Both the position numbers and the translations under genes were made by a program. A model generated the notes under the pieces. It saw only the letters and a list, made by a program, of their open reading frames with translations, made no database searches and was not told the DNA's origin. Below are positions 51,581-60,435 of a DNA stretch of 64,000 nucleotides, in pieces. Position 1 is the first letter of the stretch, and the number at the start of each line of letters is the position of its first letter. This DNA comes from Lentisphaerota bacterium (GTDB lineage: Bacteria; Verrucomicrobiota; Lentisphaeria; Victivallales; Victivallaceae): the NCBI GenBank assembly GCA_015061615.1, contig SUWE01000004.1, positions 26,244 to 90,243 on the forward strand, read 5' to 3'.

Positions 51581-52882
51581 TTATCCGACAATGACCCGTT
51601 CTTCAGGGTAATGCAGAACATTTGCCTTTTCCCTGCGGACGAAAAACATGAATATCGCCAGCGGTCCGACACGGCCGGCAAACATGAAAAATGCGATCAG
51701 CAGTTTGCACCCTTCAGTGAGGCGCGGAGTGACTCCACCGGCATCCAATCCGGTACCGCTGAGCGCGGAAGCGACTTCAAAAAAACATTGACGGTCGGAT
51801 AACTGCGGCGAAAATGCACTGAGCAGCAATCCGCCGAAAACCGCCATCAAGATGAACATGACCGTGATGGTGAAAGCCCGCAGAACCGTCCGCAAGTCGA
51901 TAGTTCTGCCGGAAATTATCACCGCACTGTCCCCTTTGAATGAGCAGGCAAGCGCGGCAAAGATAACCGCCAGCGTGGTGGTTTTCAAACCTCCGGCAGT
52001 TGAACCGGGAGAGCCGCCTATAAGCATCATCACGATTATCAACGTCAGACACGCCGGTGAAAGCAGTGACAGGTCAACCGTGGAGTATCCCGCAGTACGG
52101 CTGGTTATCGAAAGATAAAACGCATCAAAAAGCTCCAGATCACTGCCGCTTGGCGCCATACTGATAAGGTAGAGCGACGAAGTTCCGCAGACGATCAATA
52201 CGGCACAGCACTTCAGTACGATCCTTGAGTGGAGCCGCATGTGATGATGGCGGTTTTTAAGCATTTGCAGCAGGTCGTAAATAACGTACACCCCCAGACC
52301 GCCGAGAAAAATCAACGCAAGAGAAATGACCTGCACATATCTGCCTGCCTGGGCGATATCCCCCGGCAGAGGTCCGATACCGGCATTGCAGAAACTGCCG
52401 ACAGAATAGAAGAGTGCCAGCCACAGCGATTGGAAAAATCCGAATCCGCCGATGAGAAATCCCGGAAACATCAGAATTGCGCCCGCCGCTTCGCAGATAA
52501 AAGTGTAAGTGGCGATCGTCCGCATGAGCGACTCCGTACCGCCGAGGGAAAAACGGTCGTTGAGATTGTACATTATCAACGTGTTGTTGACGGATAACTC
52601 CTTGCCGCTCAGCAGAAGAACGATCGCAGTCAGTGAAAGTATCCCGAAACACCCCAACTGGATAAGCACCAGTATTATGAATTGTCCGGCGAAAGTGAAA
52701 TCCGCCGTTCCGATCACCATCAGTCCGTTGAGACACACCGCACTGCACGAAGTGAAAAACGCATCAGTAAGCGTCAGTCCGCTTGTGCATACCCCCGGAA
52801 GCATCAGCAGAAATGTGCCTATGATTATCAAAATTGCAAAGGAGAGTGGCACCCCCCCTTTTCTGATCAGAGTCAACCGCAT
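51581..52882 (-). CDS. ktrB: Potassium uptake channel subunit (KtrB/TrkH)
   Basis: The 433-residue membrane protein has the four M-P-M repeats of the Ktr/Trk family. The selectivity loops are AFFTSCSAVCLNG, SVGSFCNAGIGPL, SITSRTAGYSTVD and SALSGTGLDAGGV, which contain the conserved glycine positions. MLIGGSPGSTAGGLKTTTLA forms the gate loop. It takes up K+, driven by Na+ or H+ gradients, with KtrA. The length is typical of KtrB. No obvious ribosome site precedes the ATG. Confidence 0.93.
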   Translation of the reverse strand: MRLTLIRKGGVPLSFAILIIIGTFLLMLPGVCTSGLTLTDAFFTSCSAVCLNGLMVIGTADFTFAGQFIILVLIQLGCFGILSLTAIVLLLSGKELSVNNTLIMYNLNDRFSLGGTESLMRTIATYTFICEAAGAILMFPGFLIGGFGFFQSLWLALFYSVGSFCNAGIGPLPGDIAQAGRYVQVISLALIFLGGLGVYVIYDLLQMLKNRHHHMRLHSRIVLKCCAVLIVCGTSSLYLISMAPSGSDLELFDAFYLSITSRTAGYSTVDLSLLSPACLTLIIVMMLIGGSPGSTAGGLKTTTLAVIFAALACSFKGDSAVIISGRTIDLRTVLRAFTITVMFILMAVFGGLLLSAFSPQLSDRQCFFEVASALSGTGLDAGGVTPRLTEGCKLLIAFFMFAGRVGPLAIFMFFVRREKANVLHYPEERVIVG

Positions 52883-52908
52883 AACCGGGGTTCTTTCTTT
52901 TCAAGTAC

Positions 52909-53427
52909 TTACCAGCCTTCAACAATGCCGGAAACAACATTCTTTGCCGCAGAAAACAGCGCCATACGCATACCGCTTTGCCGGGAAGTTTCCAAATCAT
53001 TGCCGTTGGTGAACATTGCCGAACCGTTGGCGACCTTCTTTGAGACCAGCGGCTTGGCTCTGCCGGGCAGGACGACGGAATATTCGACTTTCACCTCACA
53101 TCTCCACTCGCCGGGCATGAAAGCATCTTTGCCGTCGGGGAGTTTTTCGGAATCGGTCGCCTGATAGTTGACATCAGTTATTCTGGCATAGATGATGCAG
53201 TCGGCACTGCGGGCATCTTTCAGCTTGAGCGAACCGTCGACCGTGACCCGTTCAGCGATCAATCCGCGAAGCATCGCGGAAGCGTTGTAAAAAATCGTAT
53301 CATTGATGACCGGAGCAACAGCAATGGATTCCAGCTGAGGGTGGGCGATGGAGCCGAACTGATAACCGCAGCCGGAAAAGAGTACCGCCGTGAGCAGAAC
53401 GAGTGTAAAAAGCACCTTTTTCATCAT
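52909..53427 (-). CDS. lptE: LptE-like LPS-assembly lipoprotein
   Basis: The 172-residue protein has a lipoprotein signal (TAVLFSGC, Cys at 20) followed directly by GYQFG, as in the CGY start of mature LptE. Its SIAVAPVINDTIFYNASAML and LIAERVTVDGSLKLKDARSA segments fit the LptE/DUF family fold. LptE plugs the LptD barrel in the outer membrane. It overlaps the bamD-like gene (ATGA) and lies near kdsD, which makes envelope sense. Orthology is by feature, as LptE sequences diverge strongly. Confidence 0.78.
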   Translation of the reverse strand: MMKKVLFTLVLLTAVLFSGCGYQFGSIAHPQLESIAVAPVINDTIFYNASAMLRGLIAERVTVDGSLKLKDARSADCIIYARITDVNYQATDSEKLPDGKDAFMPGEWRCEVKVEYSVVLPGRAKPLVSKKVANGSAMFTNGNDLETSRQSGMRMALFSAAKNVVSGIVEGW

Positions 53428-54542
53428 TTCTTTCCTTTTCCAGTGTTTTCTTCAAGTTTTTTCAGCTGTTCGCCTTTGATATCGGGAATATTCAGCAGAT
53501 AGGGTGAATTTTTATCTTTGGGAGAGATCAGCAGAAGTTCCGCATTTTCCGGAATGGCGTAAGTCCGCAAATCCGGCAGACGGTTTTCCGTTGCCGGCGG
53601 GATCGCAGGCAGATAGGTATCGGAGACCTTCAGCAGATTCTTTTCCGCATCCGGAGCAGTTTTGCTGTCCGGATATTTGGTCATCACTTCGGAAAGATAA
53701 CGCTCCGCGACCGCCGGACGGCCGCTTTTACGGTAAAACTCCGCGATTTCAAAAAGTCTTGCCGCCTGCACGTCGCGCGCTTTGGCAAGGGTGTTTTTTG
53801 CAAATTCGACTTCCGGATCGTTGGGATAATCATTGCAGAACTTTTTGAAAAGTTCCACCGATTCGTTGACGTGGCGGCTGTCGCCGTCACCCCTGCCGGA
53901 AAGCATGTAAAGTCCGTTGGCAAGTGCTAATAGAGCGTATTTGCGCTCCGGAGCTTTGGGATGCTTTTCAAGGATAGCCCGCAGATGGGCAAGCGACTGA
54001 CGGGTCTTGCCTTCAAAATCATAATAGATCGCCATCTGCATGTGCGCCGCCGGAGCATGTTTGGAGTAAGGCGCGCGTTTAAGTGCAGCGGTGTAAACCT
54101 CCTCCGTCCGGTCGACATCCAGCCAGAAAGGAACCCAGCGGAAAGTCCAGAACGACGGTTCACGCACTCCGGAACGGAAAAGCGCACCGATCTCAAACTC
54201 TCTGTCGATAAGGTTGTTGCAACGGACGTACTCCGGATAACGCTCCAGAAGTTCCTCGATCATCTGAAATTCGCGGTAGTAGAGTTTGCACATCCGGTAA
54301 GCAGACATTCTGGCAATAAGACTGTTGGCGCGGATAACAGGATTTTTCGCATAGAAAATGCACCTTTCAAACTCCTCTGCCGCCTCATAGTATTTGCCTG
54401 CTTCGTAAAGTTCCCTGCCGTTTTTGTAGATCGACGATGCAGTATTGTCATCGGCAGCGACATCATCGGCGGCATGAACCGTAAAGAGGGCAAAACAGAT
54501 GACAATCAGCAGTGTCAACACTTTTTTTACCGGATTTGCCAT
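53424..54542 (-). CDS. BamD-like TPR outer-membrane assembly protein
   Basis: The 372-residue protein has a cleavable signal (LLIVICFALFTVHA), then TPR repeats: YKNGRELYEAGKYYEAAEEF, KHAPAAHMQMAIYYDFEGKT, ESVELFKKFCNDYPNDPEVE and AERYLSEVMTKYPDSKTAPD, matching the BamD/YfiO arrangement. There is no lipobox Cys, unlike BamD, so it may be soluble periplasmic or a different TPR protein. It is longer than BamD (~245), with extra C-terminal sequence. It overlaps lptE. Confidence 0.7.
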   Translation of the reverse strand: MANPVKKVLTLLIVICFALFTVHAADDVAADDNTASSIYKNGRELYEAGKYYEAAEEFERCIFYAKNPVIRANSLIARMSAYRMCKLYYREFQMIEELLERYPEYVRCNNLIDREFEIGALFRSGVREPSFWTFRWVPFWLDVDRTEEVYTAALKRAPYSKHAPAAHMQMAIYYDFEGKTRQSLAHLRAILEKHPKAPERKYALLALANGLYMLSGRGDGDSRHVNESVELFKKFCNDYPNDPEVEFAKNTLAKARDVQAARLFEIAEFYRKSGRPAVAERYLSEVMTKYPDSKTAPDAEKNLLKVSDTYLPAIPPATENRLPDLRTYAIPENAELLLISPKDKNSPYLLNIPDIKGEQLKKLEENTGKGKK

Positions 54543-54549
54543 AAAGTCC

Positions 54550-55533
54550 TCACATGATTTTCAGACCGGGAAGATCCTGTATGTCGATTATCCCGGCGAC
54601 TTTGTTTTCATCATCGACCACCACCAGATCGTCGATGCGGCGGTTTTCCACCAGTTTGATGACCTCAACGACCATGGTTTCAGTATTTACGGAAATGGGA
54701 GAAGGAGTCATAACTTCACTCATTTTGCGGGTCAATACCGCATCATCCTGAGCGGCACTGCGGCGGAAATCGCCGTCGGTGAATATTCCCAGCACTTTGC
54801 CGTCAGAATCGGCAACGACTGCGGCGCCGCTTCTGGCGTGACTCATTGCATAAAGGGTCTCACGCACGGTGAAGTCAGGGGGAACGACTGCGGAATCAGC
54901 AGCTTTGCGCATCACATCGGATGCCTTCATCGTAACCATTCTGCCGATGGCGCCGCCCGGATGACGTCTGCCGTAATCGCTTTCGGTAAATCCATGTTTA
55001 TCAAGCAGTACCATTGCCAGAGCATCACCCAGCACCAGCAGTGCGGTGGTGGTGGTCGTCGGAGCAAGATTAAAGGGACACGCCTCTCTGGGAACAGCCA
55101 TTTCCATAACAAAATCACTCATTTTGGCAAGGGATGATTCCCTGTTTCCGGTGATGGCGACAAGCTCGACACCGAGCCGTTTGGCAGGGGTGAGTACCAC
55201 GAGCAGTTCCTCCGTTTCTCCGGAGTAGCTCAATGCGATAAGCAAGTCGTTTTTCTGAAGCAGTCCCAGATCTCCGTGACGCGCTTCGACCGGGTGCATG
55301 AAAACGGCAGGATTACCGACACTGGAAAGTGTGGCGGCGATCTTCTTGCCGATATATCCGGATTTGCCGACACCGGTAAGCACGATCTTGCCGCCGGCAT
55401 CAATGGCGGCGGCGCAACGGTCGACCAGTTCTTCAAAACCGGCATCAAGTTTGTCACGCAGCGTGACAACACCTTCTATTTCGATATCGAACACCTCTTT
55501 TGCGATATCCAGTGTGCTGCGTTTCTCACTCAT
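54550..55533 (-). CDS. kdsD: Arabinose 5-phosphate isomerase (KpsF/KdsD family)
   Basis: The 327-residue protein has an N-terminal SIS domain: IVLTGVGKSGYIGKKIAATL, VFMHPVEARHGDLGLL and LIALSYSGETEEL. PTTTTTALLVLGDALAM and RRHPGGAIGRM follow, then two CBS domains (about 205-325). It converts ribulose 5-phosphate to arabinose 5-phosphate, the entry to Kdo for LPS. Length equals E. coli KdsD. It lies between hisG and the OM-assembly genes. Confidence 0.94.
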   Translation of the reverse strand: MSEKRSTLDIAKEVFDIEIEGVVTLRDKLDAGFEELVDRCAAAIDAGGKIVLTGVGKSGYIGKKIAATLSSVGNPAVFMHPVEARHGDLGLLQKNDLLIALSYSGETEELLVVLTPAKRLGVELVAITGNRESSLAKMSDFVMEMAVPREACPFNLAPTTTTTALLVLGDALAMVLLDKHGFTESDYGRRHPGGAIGRMVTMKASDVMRKAADSAVVPPDFTVRETLYAMSHARSGAAVVADSDGKVLGIFTDGDFRRSAAQDDAVLTRKMSEVMTPSPISVNTETMVVEVIKLVENRRIDDLVVVDDENKVAGIIDIQDLPGLKIM

Positions 55534-55566
55534 AAAAAATCCCTTTTCTGCTTGAAAAGCACCTGC

Positions 55567-56433
55567 TTACAGACGGCAGGCGCTGATTTCCATTACGATA
55601 ATGCCTCTGCCGCCGATACGGTAAAGTTCATCCATGACCGCGTTGCACTCTTTGCGTTTGACCATGGATTTGACCGCGACCCAGTCCGGATTGGCAAGCG
55701 GAGCAATGGTGGGCGCTTCGATACCGGGGGTGATACGGCACGCTTCTTCGACTTTACTGCGCTCGATATCATACTCGACCATAACATATTCGGCGGCGCG
55801 GATAACGCCGCGCAGACGGGCGATGAGACGGGCGACTTCGGGGCGTTCGGCATCGCATTTGCAGCGGCCGATGACGACTGCCTGACTGTGGAGCATCGGT
55901 TCGCCGACGATCTCCAGACCGGCTTCTTTCATGGTCGCTCCGGATTCGACGACATCGGCGATGGCATCGGCGACACCGAGTGCGATGGAAATTTCCACCG
56001 CGCCGTCAAGTTTCACCACTTTGCAATCCAGATTGCGTTTGGCAAGTTCCGCCTTGAGCAGACTGGGATAGCTTGTGGCAATACGTTTGCCGTTGAACTG
56101 TTCAACGGTAAGTTTCTGCTCTTTTGGAGCCGCAAAACAGAAACGTGATCTGCCGAAACCAAGTTCAAAAATGGTCTCGACTTCCGCGCCGCTGTCAAGG
56201 GCAAGGTCGATTCCGGTGATACCGATATCAATGATGCCGCTGCCGACATAAAGGGCGATATCGCGGGGGCGGAGAAAGACAAAATCTATTTTGTTTTCCG
56301 CATCCTGAATGACCAGTTCCCTGCCGCTGCGTTTGCAGCGGTATCCGGCTTTGGAAAGAAGATTAACCGCACCCTCGCTGAGTGCGCCTTTGTTGGGCAG
56401 AGCCAACTTCAAATTGCCGCTGAAATCGTTCAT
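55567..56433 (-). CDS. hisG: ATP phosphoribosyltransferase (long form)
   Basis: The 288-residue protein catalyses the first step of histidine synthesis. It has [53 protein letters not shown] and [20 protein letters not shown] (the PRPP-binding loop region). A C-terminal regulatory domain (about 215-288) identifies the long HisG that does not need HisZ and is inhibited by histidine. It overlaps hisE by 4 bp. Confidence 0.95.
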   Translation of the reverse strand: MNDFSGNLKLALPNKGALSEGAVNLLSKAGYRCKRSGRELVIQDAENKIDFVFLRPRDIALYVGSGIIDIGITGIDLALDSGAEVETIFELGFGRSRFCFAAPKEQKLTVEQFNGKRIATSYPSLLKAELAKRNLDCKVVKLDGAVEISIALGVADAIADVVESGATMKEAGLEIVGEPMLHSQAVVIGRCKCDAERPEVARLIARLRGVIRAAEYVMVEYDIERSKVEEACRITPGIEAPTIAPLANPDWVAVKSMVKRKECNAVMDELYRIGGRGIIVMEISACRL

Positions 56434-56693
56434 AAGTACTTGTAAATATCCTCAAGTTCCAGTTTACGGTCGATCATCATCACCTGAAGGTGGTAGATAA
56501 GCTGACTGATCTCTTCGGCGCAACGGTCGCCGCCTTCATACTCAGCCGCCATCCAGACTTCACCGGCTTCTTCAACGATCTTTTTGCCGATGAAGTGGGT
56601 TCCTTTGGCAAGCTCTTTAACGGTGCCGGATTCGGGATCGGCGGCGGCGGCTTTCGCCTTCAATTCTGAAAAAAGTTCTTCAAAAGTTTTCAT
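56430..56693 (-). CDS. hisE: Phosphoribosyl-ATP pyrophosphatase
   Basis: The 87-residue protein has HisE motifs: [12 protein letters not shown], then [20 protein letters not shown] with the conserved EE..E metal ligands, and [14 protein letters not shown]. It removes pyrophosphate from phosphoribosyl-ATP, the second step of histidine synthesis. As in many bacteria it is separate from hisI. It is the first gene of the minus-strand operon. Confidence 0.95.
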   Translation of the reverse strand: MKTFEELFSELKAKAAAADPESGTVKELAKGTHFIGKKIVEEAGEVWMAAEYEGGDRCAEEISQLIYHLQVMMIDRKLELEDIYKYL

Positions 56694-56745
56694 TTTACGC
56701 TATTTCCTGTGATTGTCTCACTGTTATGATACACTCCGATTGTAT

Positions 56746-56774
56746 AATATAACTCCGCGAACAGAGAATTGCAA
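56746..56774 (-). promoter_or_regulatory. Promoter of the hisEG-kdsD operon
   Basis: On the minus strand TTGCAA (plus 56769-56774), 17 bp, TATATT (plus 56746-56751), 53 bp before the hisE start codon. Confidence 0.7.
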
Positions 56775-56872
56775 GAGTTTACCCGTCAAAAGTCTGTATC
56801 AATGCACTTTTATATAAGATTTATTCTTAAACGGTGGAAATATTCGTGTGCGCGTGCTATATTAAATGCGCG

Positions 56873-56910
56873 TATGTCTAAACTTTGCGAGTATATCTAA
56901 ACTTTCGGAG
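56873..56910. promoter_or_regulatory. Tandem 19-bp repeat before the esterase gene
   Basis: TATGTCTAAACTTTGCGAG (56873-56891) is followed at once by TATATCTAAACTTTCGGAG (56892-56910), differing at three positions. The second copy ends in the ribosome site of the next gene. A TATATT (56858-56863) 10 bp upstream could be its -10. A duplicated regulator site is likely, but it could be a tandem duplication without function. Confidence 0.4.
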
Positions 56911-56917
56911 ATTTTTT

Positions 56918-57721
56918 ATGAGAATTGAACTTCGCAGTCAGCTTGAAAAGTCACCTTCGGGCAATCCCGCAGATGATTTTCAGCCGTATATCGATACTTT
57001 TCTGCTCGACGGAGCAAGCGATGCCCTCGGCGGCGTGCTGGTACTCCCCGGCGGAGGCTACCACCACCGCGCAAAACATGAGGGCAACCCCGTGGCGGAA
57101 AAATTCAACGCGCTGGGTTATCACGCCTTTGTGCTGCAATACCGGGTCGCCCCCTACACCTATCCTGCTCCGCAGCTCGATCTGGTGCGGGCGGTGAAAA
57201 TCATCCGCTCCCATGCTCAGGAGTGGAAACTCGGCAAACTTGCCGTTCTGGGATTTTCCGCCGGGGGGCATCTGGCGGCATCCGGAGCGATATTCTCTGA
57301 AAAATACGAAAAAGCCGAAGGCGATGCGGCTGACGATTTCTGCGGCAAAGCCGATGCGATGATACTCTGCTATCCGGTGATATCATTCTGCGATGAGTTT
57401 GGTCATGCCGGCAGCGGTCAGAATCTGTGCGGTTCAGTTGAAGCAGGTCAGCAAAGTGACGTTGCCGATATGCACCTTGCGGTGAATGATAGCACTCCTC
57501 CGGCATTTCTGTGGCACACTGCCGATGACGGAGCGGCTCAGGTGCGCAACTCCATCGAATTTGCCAACAGCATGTGGCAGAGCGGTAAAAAGTGCGAACT
57601 GCACGTTTTCCCCCATGCACCGCACGGCAAAGGACTGGGACTCGGACTCAAAGATATCTGTGTCTGGCCGGAACTTGCCGCACAGTTTCTGGAAACAACT
57701 GCGGGATTTCTCCGGGCATAA
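56918..57721 (+). CDS. Alpha/beta-hydrolase esterase (acetylesterase-like)
   Basis: The start is ATG 56918 (CGGAG 7 bp upstream); a TTG frame from 56885 has no ribosome site. The 267-residue protein has VLPGGGYHHRAKHEG (oxyanion HGGGy-type motif), LAVLGFSAGGHLAASG (GxSxG nucleophile) and a final HAPHGKGLG that supplies the His. This is the BD-FAE/acetyl-xylan esterase-like group without a signal peptide, so it probably deacetylates imported oligosaccharide. It precedes citrate synthase by 18 bp. Confidence 0.88.
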   Translation: MRIELRSQLEKSPSGNPADDFQPYIDTFLLDGASDALGGVLVLPGGGYHHRAKHEGNPVAEKFNALGYHAFVLQYRVAPYTYPAPQLDLVRAVKIIRSHAQEWKLGKLAVLGFSAGGHLAASGAIFSEKYEKAEGDAADDFCGKADAMILCYPVISFCDEFGHAGSGQNLCGSVEAGQQSDVADMHLAVNDSTPPAFLWHTADDGAAQVRNSIEFANSMWQSGKKCELHVFPHAPHGKGLGLGLKDICVWPELAAQFLETTAGFLRA

Positions 57722-57739
57722 CATAAGAGATTTGGAAGT

Positions 57740-59059
57740 ATGACAAAGGTAAACAAAAGTTCCGAAGCGGTTCTCCGCTTTGAAGACAAAGAGATGGTTC
57801 TGCCGATCATCAGCGGAACCGAAAACGAAAAAGCGCTGGATATTTCCGCATTGCGCAAACAGACCGGTCTGATAACCTTCGACCCCGGTTTTGCCAACAC
57901 GGCAAACTGCTGCAGTCAGATAACCTACATTGACGGTGAAAAAGGCATCCTGCGTTACCGGGGCATCCCCATTACCGAACTTGCGGCAAAGGTTTCGTTT
58001 GTGGATGTTGCCTATCTTCTGGTACACGGCACACTGCCGACGGAAGAAGAACGGGTGGATTTTTCCAATCTGCTCAACTACAACTCGCTTCTGCATGAGG
58101 ATATGCGCCACTTTTTCGACCACTTCCCCAAAGGTGCGCACCCGATGCACATTCTTTCAACGATGGTCAATGCGATGGCGGCGTTCTATCCCCCGGTGGA
58201 TGTTACCACCACGGCGCGCAACATTGAGCGTTCCTGTGCGCGTGTGATCTCCATCGTCCGCACGATCGCGGCGTTTGCCTACAAAAAATCCATCGGTGAA
58301 CCGATCGTCTATCCGCGTCACGATCTGTCTTACTGCGCGAACTTTCTCAACATGATGTTCGATTCTCCGGTGAAACCCTACCATATCAGTCCGGAAGCGG
58401 TACGTCTGCTCAACGTGCTTTTCATCATCCACGCCGACCATGAGCAGAACTGCTCCACGACCGCAGTCCGTGCCATCGGCAGTGCGCAGGTGAACTTGTA
58501 TTCCACTATCGCCGCGGGAGTTTCCGCGCTCTCCGGTCCGCTCCACGGCGGAGCGAATCAGGCGGTCATCGAACAGCTGCGCCTTATCAATGCCGACGGT
58601 GATATTGATAAATTCATCCGCAAGGCGAAGGACAAAAACGATCCCTTCCGCCTGATGGGATTCGGACACCGCGTCTACAAAACCTATGACCCCCGTGCGG
58701 AGATCGTGCGCAAAGAGTGCGAAAACTACCTTGCAAAGACCGGAATCAACGACCCGCTGCTTGATACGGCGCACCGCATTGAGGAGATCGCCCGCGAAGA
58801 CAGTTACTTCAAGGAGCGCGGACTTTATCCCAACGTCGACTTCTACACCGGGATACTCTACCGTGCAATGGGCATTCCGGAAAACATGTTCACAGTGATG
58901 TTCGCCCTTGCCCGTCTGCCCGGATGGGTGGCGCACTGGCGCGAAATGATCGGTGACAACACCAAAATCGTCCGCCCCCGCCAGATATACACCGGCAGAA
59001 CACTTTCTGAAGTCAGTCAGGAAGTGGCGGATTTTGAACCTCCTTCGCTGTTGATCTGA
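57740..59059 (+). CDS. gltA: Citrate synthase
   Basis: The 439-residue protein is a type II, hexameric-like citrate synthase. It has CCSQITYIDGEKGILRYRGI, HADHEQNCSTTAVRAIGSAQ, SGPLHGGANQAVIEQL (first catalytic His) and LMGFGHRVYKTYDPRA (second His). The catalytic Asp follows within YPNVDFYTGILYRAMG, and the C-terminal domain is complete. It condenses acetyl-CoA and oxaloacetate. In a presumably anaerobic host it may serve glutamate synthesis. Confidence 0.96.
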   Translation: MTKVNKSSEAVLRFEDKEMVLPIISGTENEKALDISALRKQTGLITFDPGFANTANCCSQITYIDGEKGILRYRGIPITELAAKVSFVDVAYLLVHGTLPTEEERVDFSNLLNYNSLLHEDMRHFFDHFPKGAHPMHILSTMVNAMAAFYPPVDVTTTARNIERSCARVISIVRTIAAFAYKKSIGEPIVYPRHDLSYCANFLNMMFDSPVKPYHISPEAVRLLNVLFIIHADHEQNCSTTAVRAIGSAQVNLYSTIAAGVSALSGPLHGGANQAVIEQLRLINADGDIDKFIRKAKDKNDPFRLMGFGHRVYKTYDPRAEIVRKECENYLAKTGINDPLLDTAHRIEEIAREDSYFKERGLYPNVDFYTGILYRAMGIPENMFTVMFALARLPGWVAHWREMIGDNTKIVRPRQIYTGRTLSEVSQEVADFEPPSLLI

Positions 59060-59070
59060 GGTGAAATACT

Positions 59071-60435
59071 ATGGTGTGGCTCATCATTTCCCTGCTGGCA
59101 GTGATAGTGATACTGCTGCTGATACTGCTGTTGCGCAAAAGTGAAAACGGCGCGGCGGAACTCTGCGAGCGCGGATTATCTTCCGCCCGCAGAGATATTG
59201 AGGAAAGTTTTTCCCGCAACCGTCTGGAACAGCAGCAGAGCAGTTCTTTGCAGCAGGAGATGATGAAAAGTTCATTTGCGGAATTTATGAAATTTTTGCA
59301 GGAGTTCCGCGACGCCGTCCGGCAGGCGGATGAGAACAGCGCTGAAAAACTCACCGGAGCATTGCAGAGTTACGGTGACCGCACCGATAAAAAAACCGGT
59401 GAACTTATCAGAACTCTTGAGGAAAAAATCCGCCTTTTTGAGGAAACGACCGCAGCTCAGCTCAACAGCAGCCGGCAGCTTCTGGATGAAAAACTCAAAA
59501 GCATCCGGGATGAAAACAGCGCAAAACTTGATGAGATGAAAAAGACGGTGGATGAAAAATTGCAGTCATCCATGGAAAAACACTTCAACGAATCTTTCAA
59601 GCTCATCAGTCAGCGGCTGGAAGAAGTCCACAAGGGGCTGGGTGAAATGCAGACCCTTGCCACCGGAGTCGGCGACCTGAAAAAAGTTTTGACCAACGTC
59701 AAGACCCGGGGCAATATCGGTGAGATACAGCTGTCAAATATTCTGGAGCAGTACCTTGTTGCCGATCAGTACGCCGCCAATGTTGCGACAGTACCGGGGA
59801 GCAAGGATATCGTTGAATTTGCCGTGAAACTGCCGGGCAAAGATGAGAATACTCCGCTGTGGCTGCCGGTGGACAGCAAATTTCCGGTGGAAGATTATCA
59901 GCGGCTTCTGGAAACTTACGAACAGTTCCCCCGTCTTTCCCCCGAAGTCAAGCGGGCGCAGGAGCAGTTTGCCCGAACCGTAAAAAAGAGCGCTTCGGAT
60001 ATCCGCAGCAAATACATTTATCCGCCGCAAACCACCGCCTTTGCGCTGATGTTTGTTCCCAGCGAAGGTATCTATGCGGAAATACTCCGGATGCCGGGAC
60101 TTTTTGAACAGTTGCAGAATGAATTTCAGATTTCGGTCGTGGGACCGTCGAATCTTGTCGCGTTTCTCAACTCACTGCAAATGGGTTTCAAAACCCTTGC
60201 CATTGAAAAACGCTCCAACGAAGTCTGGCAGATACTCGGAGCGGTAAAGACTGAGTTCGGCAAATTCGGCGACCAGATGGATAAGACCCGGCGCAGTCTG
60301 GAGTCGGTAGTCAATCACATGGAACTTATCGGAACCCGTTCCCGCGCACTTGAACGGCGTTTGCGCAATGTACAGGAACTTTCCGGCGACGAAGCCGCCG
60401 CCGTGCTTGAATTTACAGGAGATGAACAGATATGA
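59071..60435 (+). CDS. rmuC: DNA recombination protein RmuC
   Basis: The 454-residue protein has an N-terminal membrane helix (MVWLIISLLAVIVILLLILL), a coiled coil (about 45-190) and then the RmuC domain, GVGDLKKVLTNVKTRGNIGE, VDSKFPVEDYQRLLE and FVPSEGIYAEIL, which is a restriction-endonuclease-like fold. RmuC limits inversions at short repeats. Its end overlaps the kinase gene by ATGA. Confidence 0.94.
   Translation: MVWLIISLLAVIVILLLILLLRKSENGAAELCERGLSSARRDIEESFSRNRLEQQQSSSLQQEMMKSSFAEFMKFLQEFRDAVRQADENSAEKLTGALQSYGDRTDKKTGELIRTLEEKIRLFEETTAAQLNSSRQLLDEKLKSIRDENSAKLDEMKKTVDEKLQSSMEKHFNESFKLISQRLEEVHKGLGEMQTLATGVGDLKKVLTNVKTRGNIGEIQLSNILEQYLVADQYAANVATVPGSKDIVEFAVKLPGKDENTPLWLPVDSKFPVEDYQRLLETYEQFPRLSPEVKRAQEQFARTVKKSASDIRSKYIYPPQTTAFALMFVPSEGIYAEILRMPGLFEQLQNEFQISVVGPSNLVAFLNSLQMGFKTLAIEKRSNEVWQILGAVKTEFGKFGDQMDKTRRSLESVVNHMELIGTRSRALERRLRNVQELSGDEAAAVLEFTGDEQI

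Noticed and set aside
55276..56148. 290-codon plus-strand open frame
   Set aside because: Antisense to hisG and kdsD; composition-driven shadow.
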